A stretch of 64,000 nt of DNA, taken from positions 434,001-498,000 of the forward strand of contig NZ_JABXGD010000001.1 of NCBI RefSeq assembly GCF_022627955.1, in the 5' to 3' direction. The first letter of the stretch is position 1, and every line of letters begins with the position of its first letter. Origin of the DNA: Microbacterium sp. C5A9 (lineage in GTDB: Bacteria; Actinomycetota; Actinomycetes; Actinomycetales; Microbacteriaceae). Positions 41,262 to 51,175 of this stretch are shown here, in pieces. The notes under the pieces are model-generated. The model was not told where the DNA came from. It worked only from the letters and a program-made list of their open reading frames with translations, and made no database searches. The position numbers were made by a program, and so were the translations under genes.

Positions 41262-42557
41262 TTGCCCTTCGAGAATCCCCAGGCTGCCTCTGCGCCCACG
41301 CGCCGATCCAGTCGTCCCCGCATCGCGGCCTCAGAGGCCTCCGCGGCAGGAGCAACGGCGACCACCTCCGAAGACATCAACACTGTCTCCGTAGCGACCA
41401 GCACTGCCACCGAAGCCTCCGGCGTCGTCCCCGAGGCACCGCTGTCGCGCCGTGCCGCCCGCCAGCGCCTGAGCACGGCCGAGATCTTCGTCGCCGCCGC
41501 GACCGCCGATTCTGCGACCGACGCCGTCGTGCCCGCCGATGAGACCGAAACCGCCGTCGCAGACGTGCCCGCTCACTCCGAGCCCGCCATCGTCTCGCTC
41601 GACGTCGACTCGGAATCCGCGCCGCAGGCATCGCGCCCGGCCGAATCCGCATCCGCATCCGCTCCTTTCCCGTCCACCGAAGAGGACGCGTTCGAGATCG
41701 CAGCTCGCGCGTTCCGTTCGGTCGCGACGGCAAGCACTCCGGTCGCCGAGCAGCCGAAGGCGTCCACTGACTCCGCTGCCCCCGAGGCGTCCACTCCCCA
41801 TGTCGCGGTCGGCCGGCGAACGCCTCGTCGTTTCCTCGCGATCGGTGCGACCGTCGGCGTCATGAGCCTCGCGGGTCTCCTCGCGGTCGGCATGACGCTC
41901 CCCGCAGAGGCGGTCGCTGCAGTGCAGGGTGGACAGAGCCTCGCGTCGACCTCGCTGGTCGCCGCCTCCGGATCGGCGTCGAAGGCGTCGTCCGACGATG
42001 AGATCCAGGCCTTCGTCACGTCGTCCGACGTGCAGAACGAATCCCTGGCTCGCTCCGACAGCTTCTCGACGGTCTCGCTCGTCCAGGTCGCGTCCGAAGA
42101 GGGAATCAACTACTCGAACGAGCTCTTCACGAACGACACCGAAGCGGCCATCCAGTGGCCGTTCAAGGTCGGCGTGGGCATGAGCTCGGGATACGGCATG
42201 CGCTGGGGTCGTCTGCACGAGGGCATCGACTTCGTGCCCGGCGAGGGCGCCCCGATCCAGGCGATCGCCGACGGCGTCGTGCGCATCGCGACCGAGCAGG
42301 GCAACGCCTACGGCGTCACCGTGTACATCGATCACGTGATCGACGGTCAGGTCATCACGAGCCACTACTCGCACATGCAGTACGGCTCGCTGCAGGTCAA
42401 GGCCGGTCAGACGGTCAAGGTCGGCGACATCGTCGGGCACACCGGCAACACCGGTCGCTCGTACGGCGCGCACCTGCACTTCGAGCTCATCGTCAACGGC
42501 AGCACGATCGATCCGCTGCCGTGGTTGCGTGAGAACGCGGGTCGGTACTCGTACTGA
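41262..42557 (+). CDS. M23 family metallopeptidase (LytM-type), membrane-anchored
   Basis: A probable peptidoglycan endopeptidase or activator, 431 residues. The first 185 residues are Ala/Ser/Thr-rich and low in complexity; a single membrane helix follows (FLAIGATVGVMSLAGLLAVG near 190-210), then a linker and a C-terminal LytM domain. Zinc ligands are His319 and Asp323 of HEGIDF and His406 of HLHFE, with His404 also catalytic, so the site is complete. TTG 41262 was chosen because GAGAGAA precedes it; an in-frame TTG at 41235 lacks a ribosome site. Confidence 0.87.
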   Translation: MPFENPQAASAPTRRSSRPRIAASEASAAGATATTSEDINTVSVATSTATEASGVVPEAPLSRRAARQRLSTAEIFVAAATADSATDAVVPADETETAVADVPAHSEPAIVSLDVDSESAPQASRPAESASASAPFPSTEEDAFEIAARAFRSVATASTPVAEQPKASTDSAAPEASTPHVAVGRRTPRRFLAIGATVGVMSLAGLLAVGMTLPAEAVAAVQGGQSLASTSLVAASGSASKASSDDEIQAFVTSSDVQNESLARSDSFSTVSLVQVASEEGINYSNELFTNDTEAAIQWPFKVGVGMSSGYGMRWGRLHEGIDFVPGEGAPIQAIADGVVRIATEQGNAYGVTVYIDHVIDGQVITSHYSHMQYGSLQVKAGQTVKVGDIVGHTGNTGRSYGAHLHFELIVNGSTIDPLPWLRENAGRYSY

Positions 42558-42625
42558 TCGGCTCGATTTCATGAGGACGCCATGGAGATGGTATTCTCGT
42601 GTGGTTGCCCCGCGAGGGGCAGCAC

Positions 42626-42697
42626 GCCCCGATAGCTCAGTGGCAGAGCACTTCCATGGTAAGGAAGGGGTCGTCAGTTCAATCCTGACTCGGGGCT
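42626..42697 (+). tRNA. tRNA-Thr (GGT anticodon)
   Basis: Acceptor GCCCCGA pairs with TCGGGGC; the anticodon arm CTTCC-ATGGTAA-GGAAG gives anticodon GGT. The T loop TTCAATC is typical. CCA is not encoded. Confidence 0.96.
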
Positions 42698-42731
42698 CAC
42701 AGTGTTCGTATCTGCGATGCGGATACAGTGC

Positions 42732-42805
42732 GGCAGGGTAGCTCAGCTGGTCAGAGCGCACGACTCATAATCGTGAGGTCGCGGGTTCAAGCCCCGCTCC
42801 TGCTA
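42732..42805 (+). tRNA. tRNA-Met (CAT anticodon)
   Basis: The anticodon loop is CTCATAA (anticodon CAT) on a CACGA/TCGTG stem; D arm GCTC-AGCTGGTCAGA-GAGC and T arm GCGGG-TTCAAGC-CCCGC. The acceptor has G-T wobbles at both ends. The first acceptor pair and the lack of three G-C pairs in the anticodon stem argue against initiator tRNA; a lysidine-modified tRNA-Ile is a less likely alternative. CCA is not encoded. Confidence 0.93.
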
Positions 42806-42811
42806 CAGATG

Positions 42812-42838
42812 AAAACCCCCGGGATTCCCGGGGGTTTT
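42812..42838. terminator. Terminator after the tRNA-Thr/tRNA-Met pair
   Basis: AAAACCCCCGGG pairs perfectly with CCCGGGGGTTTT around an ATT loop, ending in a T run on the plus strand. Confidence 0.9.
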
Positions 42839-42851
42839 GTCGTATCCGACG

Positions 42852-43415
42852 TCATACGCGGCCGGATGAGAGCCGGCCGCTCTCGGTGAGGCGCGCGTAG
42901 ATGTACATGTCGCGCGGACGTCCGTCGATCCGCTTCCACGCCCGCAGGAGGCCCTCACGCTCGTAGCCGGCTCGCTCGGCCACGCGCCAGGACCCTTCAT
43001 TGCCGGGTTCGACGTACAGCTCGACTCGATCGATGCCCTCACGGGTGACCGCCCATCTCGTCAGCGTCGCGAGGGCATCGCCCGCGTATCCGAGACGGCG
43101 CTGCGACGGTCCGATCCAGTACCCGACACTCGCGCGGGCGTCTCCTGCCCGGAAGAGGCCGATATGTCCCACGGCGCGGTCGTCGTGATCGGCGATCGCG
43201 AACGCGTACCCCTCGCCGGAGCGCAGCCGGTCGTGCTGGCGCCTGACGAACGCCCGTGCCGCGGCCTCGCCTGCGAGCCGTGGCACCGTCGTGATGAGGG
43301 GGATCAGCGGATCGCTCGCCGCCTCCTGCACGATCGCGATGTCCGACTCGCGCCACTCGCGCAGTCGAACGCGCTCTCCGGTGAGCATCGGCAGAGGTCG
43401 TCGAGCGTCGATCAT
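42852..43415 (-). CDS. GNAT family N-acetyltransferase (RimJ/RimL-like)
   Basis: A 187-residue acetyl-CoA-dependent transferase of the Acetyltransf_3 group, which modifies N-termini of ribosomal proteins or small amines. Family pieces are VRLREWRESDIAIVQ near the start, RAVGHIGLFRAGDARASVGYWI in the core strand pair, and the acetyl-CoA pocket sequence RRLGYAGDALATLTRWAV with the later ELYVEPGNEGSWRVAERAGY. ATG 43415 gives the family-typical N-terminus; a GTG six codons upstream is possible. Substrate unknown. Confidence 0.88.
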   Translation of the reverse strand: MIDARRPLPMLTGERVRLREWRESDIAIVQEAASDPLIPLITTVPRLAGEAAARAFVRRQHDRLRSGEGYAFAIADHDDRAVGHIGLFRAGDARASVGYWIGPSQRRLGYAGDALATLTRWAVTREGIDRVELYVEPGNEGSWRVAERAGYEREGLLRAWKRIDGRPRDMYIYARLTESGRLSSGRV

Positions 43416-43532
43416 GCCCCGATGGTCCCACACCGCCGATCAGGTGACGGCCACGGCGCTGTCAAGGGGATCCCGCGCCCCGCGGCGGTCGCGCACACTG
43501 AGATTTCAGCAACCCGACGATCGGAGCGACAG

Positions 43533-43706
43533 ATGTCTGACCAGAAGAGCACTCCTGACGGAGTCGAGGGGATCGACGCAGTCGGCGTCGACGCGGATTT
43601 CGTGACCAACGACCCGGCGCCTGCTCCCGACGAGGCGACACCGGGGGAGGAGCAGACCTCCGAGAGCCCCGACGAGGACTCCGTCGACGTCGCCGACCTT
43701 CCCTGA
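43533..43706 (+). CDS. Small acidic protein of unknown function
   Basis: A 57-residue protein, mostly Asp, Glu, Pro and Ser, with no hydrophobic core, so probably disordered. ATCGGAGCG precedes the ATG at a suitable distance and a strong terminator follows, which supports a real gene. It stands alone. No family is recognised; proteins of this size and composition are common near actinobacterial housekeeping genes. Confidence 0.55.
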   Translation: MSDQKSTPDGVEGIDAVGVDADFVTNDPAPAPDEATPGEEQTSESPDEDSVDVADLP

Positions 43707-43732
43707 TCGCCGACCCTCCTGACGCAGAAGAG

Positions 43733-43774
43733 AGCGCGGGCCCGCACCTCGAACATGAGGTGCGGGCCCGCGCT
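43733..43774. terminator. 18-bp perfect bidirectional terminator
   Basis: Arms 43733-43750 and 43757-43774 pair perfectly around GAACAT, between the small acidic protein gene and the convergent MFS gene. Confidence 0.88.
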
Positions 43775-43782
43775 GCGCGTCG

Positions 43783-45468
<1,686 letters not shown>

Positions 45469-46080
45469 TCAGTCGGCTTTCTGTGATGGTGCGAACACGG
45501 TGCGAGCGACCTCGAGCCGACGGCTGACGAGATCGCTGAAGGACTCGGTGGAGTGGTGGTGCAGCAGCTGGTCCATGCTCAGGCGCACGAGGGCACCCAC
45601 CGACTGGACGAGCACCTCGGCACGCAGTGCGGCATCGGCTCCCTCGCCTGATCTGCGCACGATGAGCTGCATGTCGCGCCGTTCGTTCTTCGCGATCTGC
45701 TCGAAGGCGGCCTTGATGAGGCGGGGCTCCTGCTCGATGATCGCGAACACGGCGGGAGCATCGTCGAGCGGGTTGAACAGCTCGAACCGGGCCATGGTCA
45801 GTCGGATGAAGTCGTCGAGCAGATCTCCGCCGTCTGCGACGAACTCCTCTTCGAGAGCCTCCTGGCGAGGGTCGATCGCGGCGAAACCGAAGACCGCGTT
45901 CTCCTTGCTCTCGAAGTAGTTGAAGAAGGTCCGTCGCGAGACGCCGACCTCGGCGCACACCTCTTCGACCGTGAAGCCCGCGAACCCGTGCTCCGATGTC
46001 AGGCGACGGGCGACGTCGGTCAGCGCGCGCGATGTCTCACGCTTGCGCTGATCACGCAATGACTCTGCACTCTCGCTCAT
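45469..46080 (-). CDS. TetR family repressor of the adjacent DHA2 transporter
   Basis: A 203-residue TetR-type regulator. The helix-turn-helix runs over residues 12-58 (TSRALTDVARRL, GFAGFTVEEVCAEVGVSRRTFFNYFESKENAV). The C-terminal ligand domain has no recognisable specificity. ATG 46080 was chosen; an in-frame TTG at 46089 is possible. A perfect 20-bp palindrome touches the start codon, which is the expected autoregulatory operator, and the efflux gene follows without spacing. Confidence 0.9.
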   Translation of the reverse strand: MSESAESLRDQRKRETSRALTDVARRLTSEHGFAGFTVEEVCAEVGVSRRTFFNYFESKENAVFGFAAIDPRQEALEEEFVADGGDLLDDFIRLTMARFELFNPLDDAPAVFAIIEQEPRLIKAAFEQIAKNERRDMQLIVRRSGEGADAALRAEVLVQSVGALVRLSMDQLLHHHSTESFSDLVSRRLEVARTVFAPSQKAD

Positions 46081-46100
46081 AGAGTGCAATATTGCACTCT
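46081..46100. promoter_or_regulatory. Perfect 20-bp palindromic TetR operator
   Basis: The sequence AGAGTGCAATATTGCACTCT is its own reverse complement and abuts the tetR start. A minus-strand TAGGTT (complement of 46102-46107) could be the -10, placing the operator over the transcription start. A second core, AGTGCACT, lies at 46110-46117. Confidence 0.85.
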
Positions 46101-46187
46101 GAACCTAGGAGTGCACTGTGAGGATCTGGGAGCGATCGTGTCCTTCTCGTAACACTTACGAAACACTCCGTATCGTATCGTTGGGCC

Positions 46188-46802
46188 ATGGCACCCGAAA
46201 CGAGCGACAAGACCGGCCGTCCCACCGACGAAGACCTCTCGCGCCGGATTCTGGCCAGCGCCGCAGACCTGCTGGGGCAGCGCGGGTACCAGGCTCTCAG
46301 CGTCGAGCAGGTCGCCAAGGCCGTCGGATGCGGCAAGACGGCCATCTACCGCCGATACCCGGACAAGGCCGCCCTCGTCGCGGCCGTGCTCCGCGCACAG
46401 GTCCAGGTCGGGGACATGCCCGATCGCGGGAGCATCCGCGCCGATCTCCTCGAGCATGTGCTGCAGAACCAGCGCAACCAGGAGATCTCGCCGGAGCAGA
46501 GCCACGGGCTGCGGGCCATGTTCGAGCCCGATGTCTTCCCCACTCTGTGGGACACCTTCTTCCAGCACCGTCGCCGTCAGGGGATCGAGATCATCGATCG
46601 CGCGATCTCCCGAGGCGAACTCCCCGAGGACGTCCACCACGACATCCTCCTCGACACGATCGCCGGGCTCACCCTGTACCGGCAGTCCGTGAAGCGCGTA
46701 CACATCGATCAGCGCCATTACGTCGACATCATCGACGCTCTCGTCAGCACCCCACCGCGTCGACTGACCGACGCCGATGAACAGGCCCACATTGACCACT
46801 GA
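46188..46802 (+). CDS. TetR family regulator of the MFS-M20 operon
   Basis: A 204-residue TetR-type regulator with N-terminal helix-turn-helix (about 18-62; ILASAADLLGQRGYQALSVEQVAKAVGCGKTAIYRRYPDKAAL) and a TetR_C-like domain. ATG 46188 lies six bases after TATCGT (46176-46181) with no ribosome site, suggesting a leaderless message. The region GTATCGTATCGT may also hold its operator. The gene overlaps the MFS gene by 26 bp, so it heads that operon. Confidence 0.9.
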   Translation: MAPETSDKTGRPTDEDLSRRILASAADLLGQRGYQALSVEQVAKAVGCGKTAIYRRYPDKAALVAAVLRAQVQVGDMPDRGSIRADLLEHVLQNQRNQEISPEQSHGLRAMFEPDVFPTLWDTFFQHRRRQGIEIIDRAISRGELPEDVHHDILLDTIAGLTLYRQSVKRVHIDQRHYVDIIDALVSTPPRRLTDADEQAHIDH

Positions 46803-48228
46803 CACACCACCCCTCACTCGATCGATCCCGGGCGTCAGCGCCCGCGCGGTCGTCGGATTCCTCGTCTTCTGCGAACTCGCCAGCGGGTTCGTGCAGGGCT
46901 TCTACGCCCCGCTGCTCGGAGAGATCGCCGGCCACCTCCGGGTGTCCGACGCCGACATCACCTGGTTCCTCACGGTCCAGACGCTGGCCGCGGCGGTATG
47001 CGTGCCGCTCCTGTCGAAGCTCGGCGACATCTTCGGGCACCGACGTATGCTCCGCATCGCGGTCGTCGCCGTTCTCATCGGCACCCTCGTGACGGCCTTC
47101 CTGCCCAGCTACCCGCTCGTCCTCGCCGCCCGCATCCTCGTCGGGCCGCTCGCGGTCTGGCTTCCTCTCGAGATCGCGCTCGTACACAACCGCATCAAGG
47201 GCGAGACGGCGCGCACCTCGATCGGCCTCCTCGTGTCGTGCCTCACCGGTGGGGCGATCCTCGGCACCATCTCCGCCGGGGTCTTCTCGGCGATCCTCCC
47301 GAGCCTGACCCTCACGCTGCTCGTGCCCGTACTGTTCGTGGCGGTCAGCGTGTACGCGGTCTTCTTCAAGGTTCCGGAATCGACCTCGCGCACGGGCGCG
47401 AAGATCGACGTGCTCGGATTCGTCGGCATCGGTCTCGCGATGGTCGTCCTGCTGTTCGGGCTGCGCCTCGCGTCGAGCGAGGGCTTCGCCTCCGTGCCGA
47501 CCATCGCGACGCTCGCCGCGGCCGTGGTGATCTTCGTGCTCTGGGTGCTGTGGGAGCTGCGCACGGACGCACCGGCGATCGATGTGCGGCTGATCGTGTC
47601 TCCCCGACTCGGCCCGGTGTACCTCACGGCGTTCCTCTTCGGGATGGTGATGTTCGGCGCACAGGCGCCATCGACGACGTTCCTCACCGCCGACCCCGCC
47701 GTCGCCGGCTACGGCTTCGCGGCGACCGCGGCGACGGCCTCGGCGGTCACGGCCGTGGTCACCATCCTCGCGACGGTCGGAGCAGCGACGTTCGCGCCCA
47801 TCGCGCGCCGGATCGGCATCCGTGCCGTGCTGGTGAGCGGCGCCGTCTTCGCCGCATCGGGCTCTCTCATCCAGATCGCCTTCCACGACCACCTCTGGCA
47901 GATCTTCATGATCTCCGCGATCAACGGAATCGGCATGGGCTTCCTGCTCGGAGCGCTCCCTGCCCTGGTCGCAGAACTCGCTCCCAGCGACTCGACAGGC
48001 ATCGCCGCAGGCGTGTACAACTCGCTGCGCACGCTCGGCGGCTCCGCCGCCGGGGCCGTGTTCGCCGTGCTGCTCGCCGGATTCACCACCTCCGGCGCGC
48101 TCCACTCGTCGATAGGCGGTTACATCACGATCTGGAGCGTCTGCGCCGGAGCGTTCGTCATCGCCGCCTTCGCACTCGCGTTCATGCGGATGCCCGGCAA
48201 GACCGACTCCTCCCTCACGAAAGGCTGA
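46777..48228 (+). CDS. MFS transporter (DHA2-like, 14 helices)
   Basis: A 483-residue major facilitator with about 13-14 predicted helices. Motif A reads SKLGDIFGHRRML after helix 2, and GGAILGTISAGVF resembles the helix 5 motif. It lacks the DHA2 helix-1 Asp motif of the neighbouring exporter, so its substrate class differs. ATG 46777 lies inside the end of the TetR gene. The M20 amidohydrolase gene begins three bases after its stop, suggesting that it carries the amidohydrolase's substrate or product. Confidence 0.88.
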   Translation: MNRPTLTTDTPPLTRSIPGVSARAVVGFLVFCELASGFVQGFYAPLLGEIAGHLRVSDADITWFLTVQTLAAAVCVPLLSKLGDIFGHRRMLRIAVVAVLIGTLVTAFLPSYPLVLAARILVGPLAVWLPLEIALVHNRIKGETARTSIGLLVSCLTGGAILGTISAGVFSAILPSLTLTLLVPVLFVAVSVYAVFFKVPESTSRTGAKIDVLGFVGIGLAMVVLLFGLRLASSEGFASVPTIATLAAAVVIFVLWVLWELRTDAPAIDVRLIVSPRLGPVYLTAFLFGMVMFGAQAPSTTFLTADPAVAGYGFAATAATASAVTAVVTILATVGAATFAPIARRIGIRAVLVSGAVFAASGSLIQIAFHDHLWQIFMISAINGIGMGFLLGALPALVAELAPSDSTGIAAGVYNSLRTLGGSAAGAVFAVLLAGFTTSGALHSSIGGYITIWSVCAGAFVIAAFALAFMRMPGKTDSSLTKG

Positions 48229-48231
48229 CCC

Positions 48232-49425
48232 GTGACGATTCCTGACTTCTCCGAGGACGCCGCCGCGATCCTGCCCGACCTCGTCGCGCTCCGTCGCGCC
48301 CTGCACGGCGATCCGGAACTGGGACTCGACCTTCCGCGCACCCAGCAGAAGGTCCTCGACGCGCTCGCCGGCCTTCCGCTCGAGATCACGACGGGCACCC
48401 GTACGACCTCGGTGATCGGCGTGCTGCGTGGCGGGCTGCCGGGGCCGACGGTGGTGCTGCGCGGCGACATGGACGCGCTCCCGATCGAGGAGGCGACCGG
48501 CCTCGACTTCGCGTCGACCAACGGCGCCATGCATGCGTGCGGTCACGACCTGCACACCGCCGGCCTCGTCGGCGCGGCGAAGATCCTCTCCGCCCGGCGG
48601 CAGGAGCTGCACGGGTCGGTGATCTTCATGTTCCAGCCCGGCGAAGAGGGGCACGGCGGCGCGAAGATCATGCTCGACGAAGGACTCCTGAGCGCCGCGG
48701 GCGATCGACCTGTCGCGGCGTATGCCATCCACGTGGCTCCGGGGCCCCACGGTGTCTTCGCGACGCGCGGGGGAGCTGTCGCCGCCGGCTCCAATCAGCT
48801 GCATGTCACGGTGCGCGGACGAGGCGGGCACGGCTCGCAGCCGCACCAGACGCTCGATCCGGTGCCCGCAGCCGCAGAGATGGTGCTCGCGCTGCAGAGC
48901 TTCGTGACACGGCGATTCGATGCCTTCGATCCTGTCGTGCTGTCGGTCACCCGGCTGTCGACGGGTGAGGGCGCGGTCAATGTGATCCCCGAGTCGGTCG
49001 AGCTGGCGGCGACGGTGCGCCACATGTCAGCGTCGTCGCTCGCGATACTGCAGGAAGGACTGCCGCGAGTGATCGAGGGCGTCGCCGCGGCGCACGGACT
49101 GACCGCCGACGTGCGCTTCGAGACGATGTATCCGGTGACGGTCAACGATCCGCACGAGACGGTCGAGACGATCTCCGCCCTGCAGGGGGTCTTCGGTGGG
49201 AACCGGGTCCTGACGATGCCGTCGCCGATGATGGGGTCCGAGGACTTCGCGTTCGTGCTCGACGAGGTCCCGGGCACGTTCATCGCGCTCATGACATCTC
49301 CGCCCGGCACCGACCTGGCGACCGTCGAGTGGAATCACTCGCCGCGAGTGGTGTTCGACGACGCCGTGCTCGGCGATCAGGCGGCGGCGCTGGCGACCGT
49401 CGCGTTCGCTCGCACCGCCCGCTGA
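48232..49425 (+). CDS. M20 family amidohydrolase (hippurate/N-acyl-amino-acid hydrolase type)
   Basis: A cytosolic metallo-amidohydrolase, 397 residues, of the M20D group that cleaves N-acyl or N-benzoyl amino acids and auxin conjugates. Metal-site motifs are MHACGHDLHTAGLVG near residue 100, PGEEGHGGAKIM near 135 (catalytic Glu pair), HVAPGPHG near 165, and the C-terminal MMGSEDFAFVLDEVPG near 330. A dimerisation lid domain lies between about 185 and 300. GTG 48232 sits three bases after the MFS stop. The actual acyl amino acid is unknown. Confidence 0.9.
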   Translation: MTIPDFSEDAAAILPDLVALRRALHGDPELGLDLPRTQQKVLDALAGLPLEITTGTRTTSVIGVLRGGLPGPTVVLRGDMDALPIEEATGLDFASTNGAMHACGHDLHTAGLVGAAKILSARRQELHGSVIFMFQPGEEGHGGAKIMLDEGLLSAAGDRPVAAYAIHVAPGPHGVFATRGGAVAAGSNQLHVTVRGRGGHGSQPHQTLDPVPAAAEMVLALQSFVTRRFDAFDPVVLSVTRLSTGEGAVNVIPESVELAATVRHMSASSLAILQEGLPRVIEGVAAAHGLTADVRFETMYPVTVNDPHETVETISALQGVFGGNRVLTMPSPMMGSEDFAFVLDEVPGTFIALMTSPPGTDLATVEWNHSPRVVFDDAVLGDQAAALATVAFARTAR

Positions 49426-49447
49426 TCAGCACCCGATCAGCGCGTTT

Positions 49448-49483
49448 TCAGAGGCCGTTCCCGCATGTGCGGGAACGGCCTCT
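49448..49483. terminator. 17-bp perfect hairpin after the M20 gene
   Basis: Arms 49448-49464 and 49467-49483 pair perfectly; preceded by TTTT on the left and followed by TCGTG. Confidence 0.85.
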
Positions 49484-49988
49484 GTCGTGCGCCCCGACGA
49501 ATCTGTGACGATGTGCGCGCCAGACCCGTCTTAGGAGTGACGCTGCGCTGCGATCTGCGATCACCACTCGCGGATCCGCGACCGAAGGAGCACACGATGA
49601 AGACAGGCGGACGACGCTCCGCGACGCTCTCGTCCTGCTCCCGGCGGGGGCGGGCAGCGACGGGCCGAGTCCCGTCGTCCGCACCAGACCTCGGTGATCC
49701 GCGCGATGGCGGCCGTCGTTCCGGCCCTCACCGGAATCGCCCCGTTCCCGGAGCCTTCGCGCCTCGGGCGGCGGTGATGGACGACGGTGCAGCCGTTCGC
49801 GGACCGACGGGGACCGGCCTCGAGGCCGGAGCTGGGGGTCGTCGTGGGGACGACGGCCCTCAGCGCAACCCCCTACCCTCGCGACGTGTTTCCTGCGGGA
49901 ATGACGTGCGGGGGAGGCGTCCGGAGCCGATCCGCAATCGTGTCGGCTCCGAATCTCTCTCGAAGGAACACAACGAAGGGGTGGCCGC
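49484..49988. other. 505-bp region without a convincing gene
   Basis: A GAAGGAGCACACG-ATG at 49584-49599 looks like a translation start, but the frame it opens has Arg/Ser-rich composition and runs 120 bp into the sigma factor gene. Short gene-like pieces in other frames (such as MAAVVPALTGIAPFPEP from 49706) end quickly. It may be a decayed gene or a long 5' regulatory region of the ECF operon. Confidence 0.4.
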
Positions 49989-50555
49989 ATGGGTGGGGAA
50001 CGCTACCGCAGCGCTCTCGAGCAGGCCGATGACCGGATCGTCGCCGGTCGGGCCATGGACGGCGATGTCGCGGCTTTCGCCGTGCTCGTCCGCCGGTACA
50101 CGCCGATGATGCGCGCGTACACGCAGCGCATGCTGAACGCGTCGTCGGAGGTCGACGACATCGTGCAGGAGAGCTTCGTCACGGCCTGGCAGCGTTTCTC
50201 GGATCTCGACGATCCGGCCAAGGTCAAGAGCTGGCTCATGCGGATCGTCAGCCGCAAGGCGGTCGACCGCATCCGAGCCCTGCGCCCGACCGTCGACGTC
50301 GACGACGTCGAGCAGTCCGCGCCGCTCCGGTCCTCACCCGACAGGGTCGTGGAGGCCAGGGCCGGTCTCGAAGCCCTCGGCGTCGCTTTGCAGGAGCTGC
50401 CCGCGTCACAGCGAGAATGCTGGGTGCTCCGCGAGATGGGCGGGTACTCGTACGATGAGATCGCCCAGGAACTCGACATCTCGGTATCGACGGCGCGAGG
50501 ACTTCTCGCCCGTGCGAGAAAGTACATGATCGTCCGAATGGAGGCCTGGCGATGA
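49989..50555 (+). CDS. ECF-type RNA polymerase sigma factor
   Basis: An extracytoplasmic-function sigma factor, 188 residues. Region 2 (about 20-90) includes MMRAYTQRML and VDDIVQESFVTAWQRF, the core-binding and -10-recognition helices; region 4 (about 125-180) includes LQELPASQRECWVLREMGGYSYDEIAQEL and STARGLLARAR, the -35-recognition helix. GAAGGGG precedes the ATG. The stop overlaps the start of the Asp23-domain gene (ATGA), which probably encodes its regulator or target. Confidence 0.92.
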   Translation: MGGERYRSALEQADDRIVAGRAMDGDVAAFAVLVRRYTPMMRAYTQRMLNASSEVDDIVQESFVTAWQRFSDLDDPAKVKSWLMRIVSRKAVDRIRALRPTVDVDDVEQSAPLRSSPDRVVEARAGLEALGVALQELPASQRECWVLREMGGYSYDEIAQELDISVSTARGLLARARKYMIVRMEAWR

Positions 50556-51175
50556 CAGACGGACAGGGACCCGGTGATCTTCACCTTCTCGGGCTCGAGC
50601 CCGACGACCTCGACGGGCACACGCTCGACGAACTGACGGACTACCTCGAGGCGGGGAGACAGCCCCGTGACCCGTCGATCGAGGGCTCGGCGGGCTGCCA
50701 GCTCGCTCTCGACGCACTGCAGCGGCTGCGTGGACTGGGCGGCCAGCTGATCGATGCCGACGCGGCCGCGATGCCCGAGGTCGAGGAGAGCTGGGTCGAC
50801 CGCATCCTCGACGGCATCGCGTTGGATGCGCGAGCAGGGCGACGCATCCCGTTCGCTGCGGATGCCGACGGCGCGGACTTCGCGATCACTGAAGGCGCGG
50901 TGAGAGGCCTCGTCCGCTCCGCGGAGAACGCCGTCGACGGGCTGCTCGTCGGATCCACGCATCTGCGGGGCGATGCGTCGGTGGTCGGATCGCCGATCCG
51001 TCTCGAGGTCGAGGCGAGCGCGTTCTATGGCGCGCGGATCCCCGATGCGGTGGCGCGACTGCGAACCGAGATCGCGGAACGGCTGCGTCACCACACCGAG
51101 CTGAATGTCGTGTCGATCGACATCACCGTCAGCGACATCCAGCAGATCGACACCTGGGCGAAGGGGACACGATGA
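50552..51175 (+). CDS. Asp23-domain protein with anti-sigma-like N-terminus
   Basis: A 207-residue protein in two parts. Residues 1-110 (LTDYLEAGRQPRDPSIEGS, ALDALQRLRGLGGQLID, WVDRILDGIALDARAGRRIPF) are helical and lie where anti-sigma factors have their sigma-binding domain, but there is no zinc-finger HxxxCxxC motif. Residues 112-200 match the Asp23/Gls24 envelope-stress domain (ITEGAVRGLVRSAENAV, YGARIPDAVARLRTEI, ELNVVSIDITVSDI). No membrane segment. ATGA overlaps on both sides couple it to the sigma factor and the next gene. Confidence 0.8.
   Translation: MTDGQGPGDLHLLGLEPDDLDGHTLDELTDYLEAGRQPRDPSIEGSAGCQLALDALQRLRGLGGQLIDADAAAMPEVEESWVDRILDGIALDARAGRRIPFAADADGADFAITEGAVRGLVRSAENAVDGLLVGSTHLRGDASVVGSPIRLEVEASAFYGARIPDAVARLRTEIAERLRHHTELNVVSIDITVSDIQQIDTWAKGTR

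Noticed and set aside
42626..42805. Integration hotspot at the tRNA-Thr/tRNA-Met pair
   Set aside because: No repeat of either tRNA end and no mobile-element gene nearby; a clean terminator follows directly.
49597..50109. A 170-codon frame with a good ribosome site before the ECF sigma gene
   Set aside because: The composition is Arg/Ser/Gly-rich and not protein-like, and it overlaps the sigma factor gene by 120 bp in another frame; kept only as an unexplained region.
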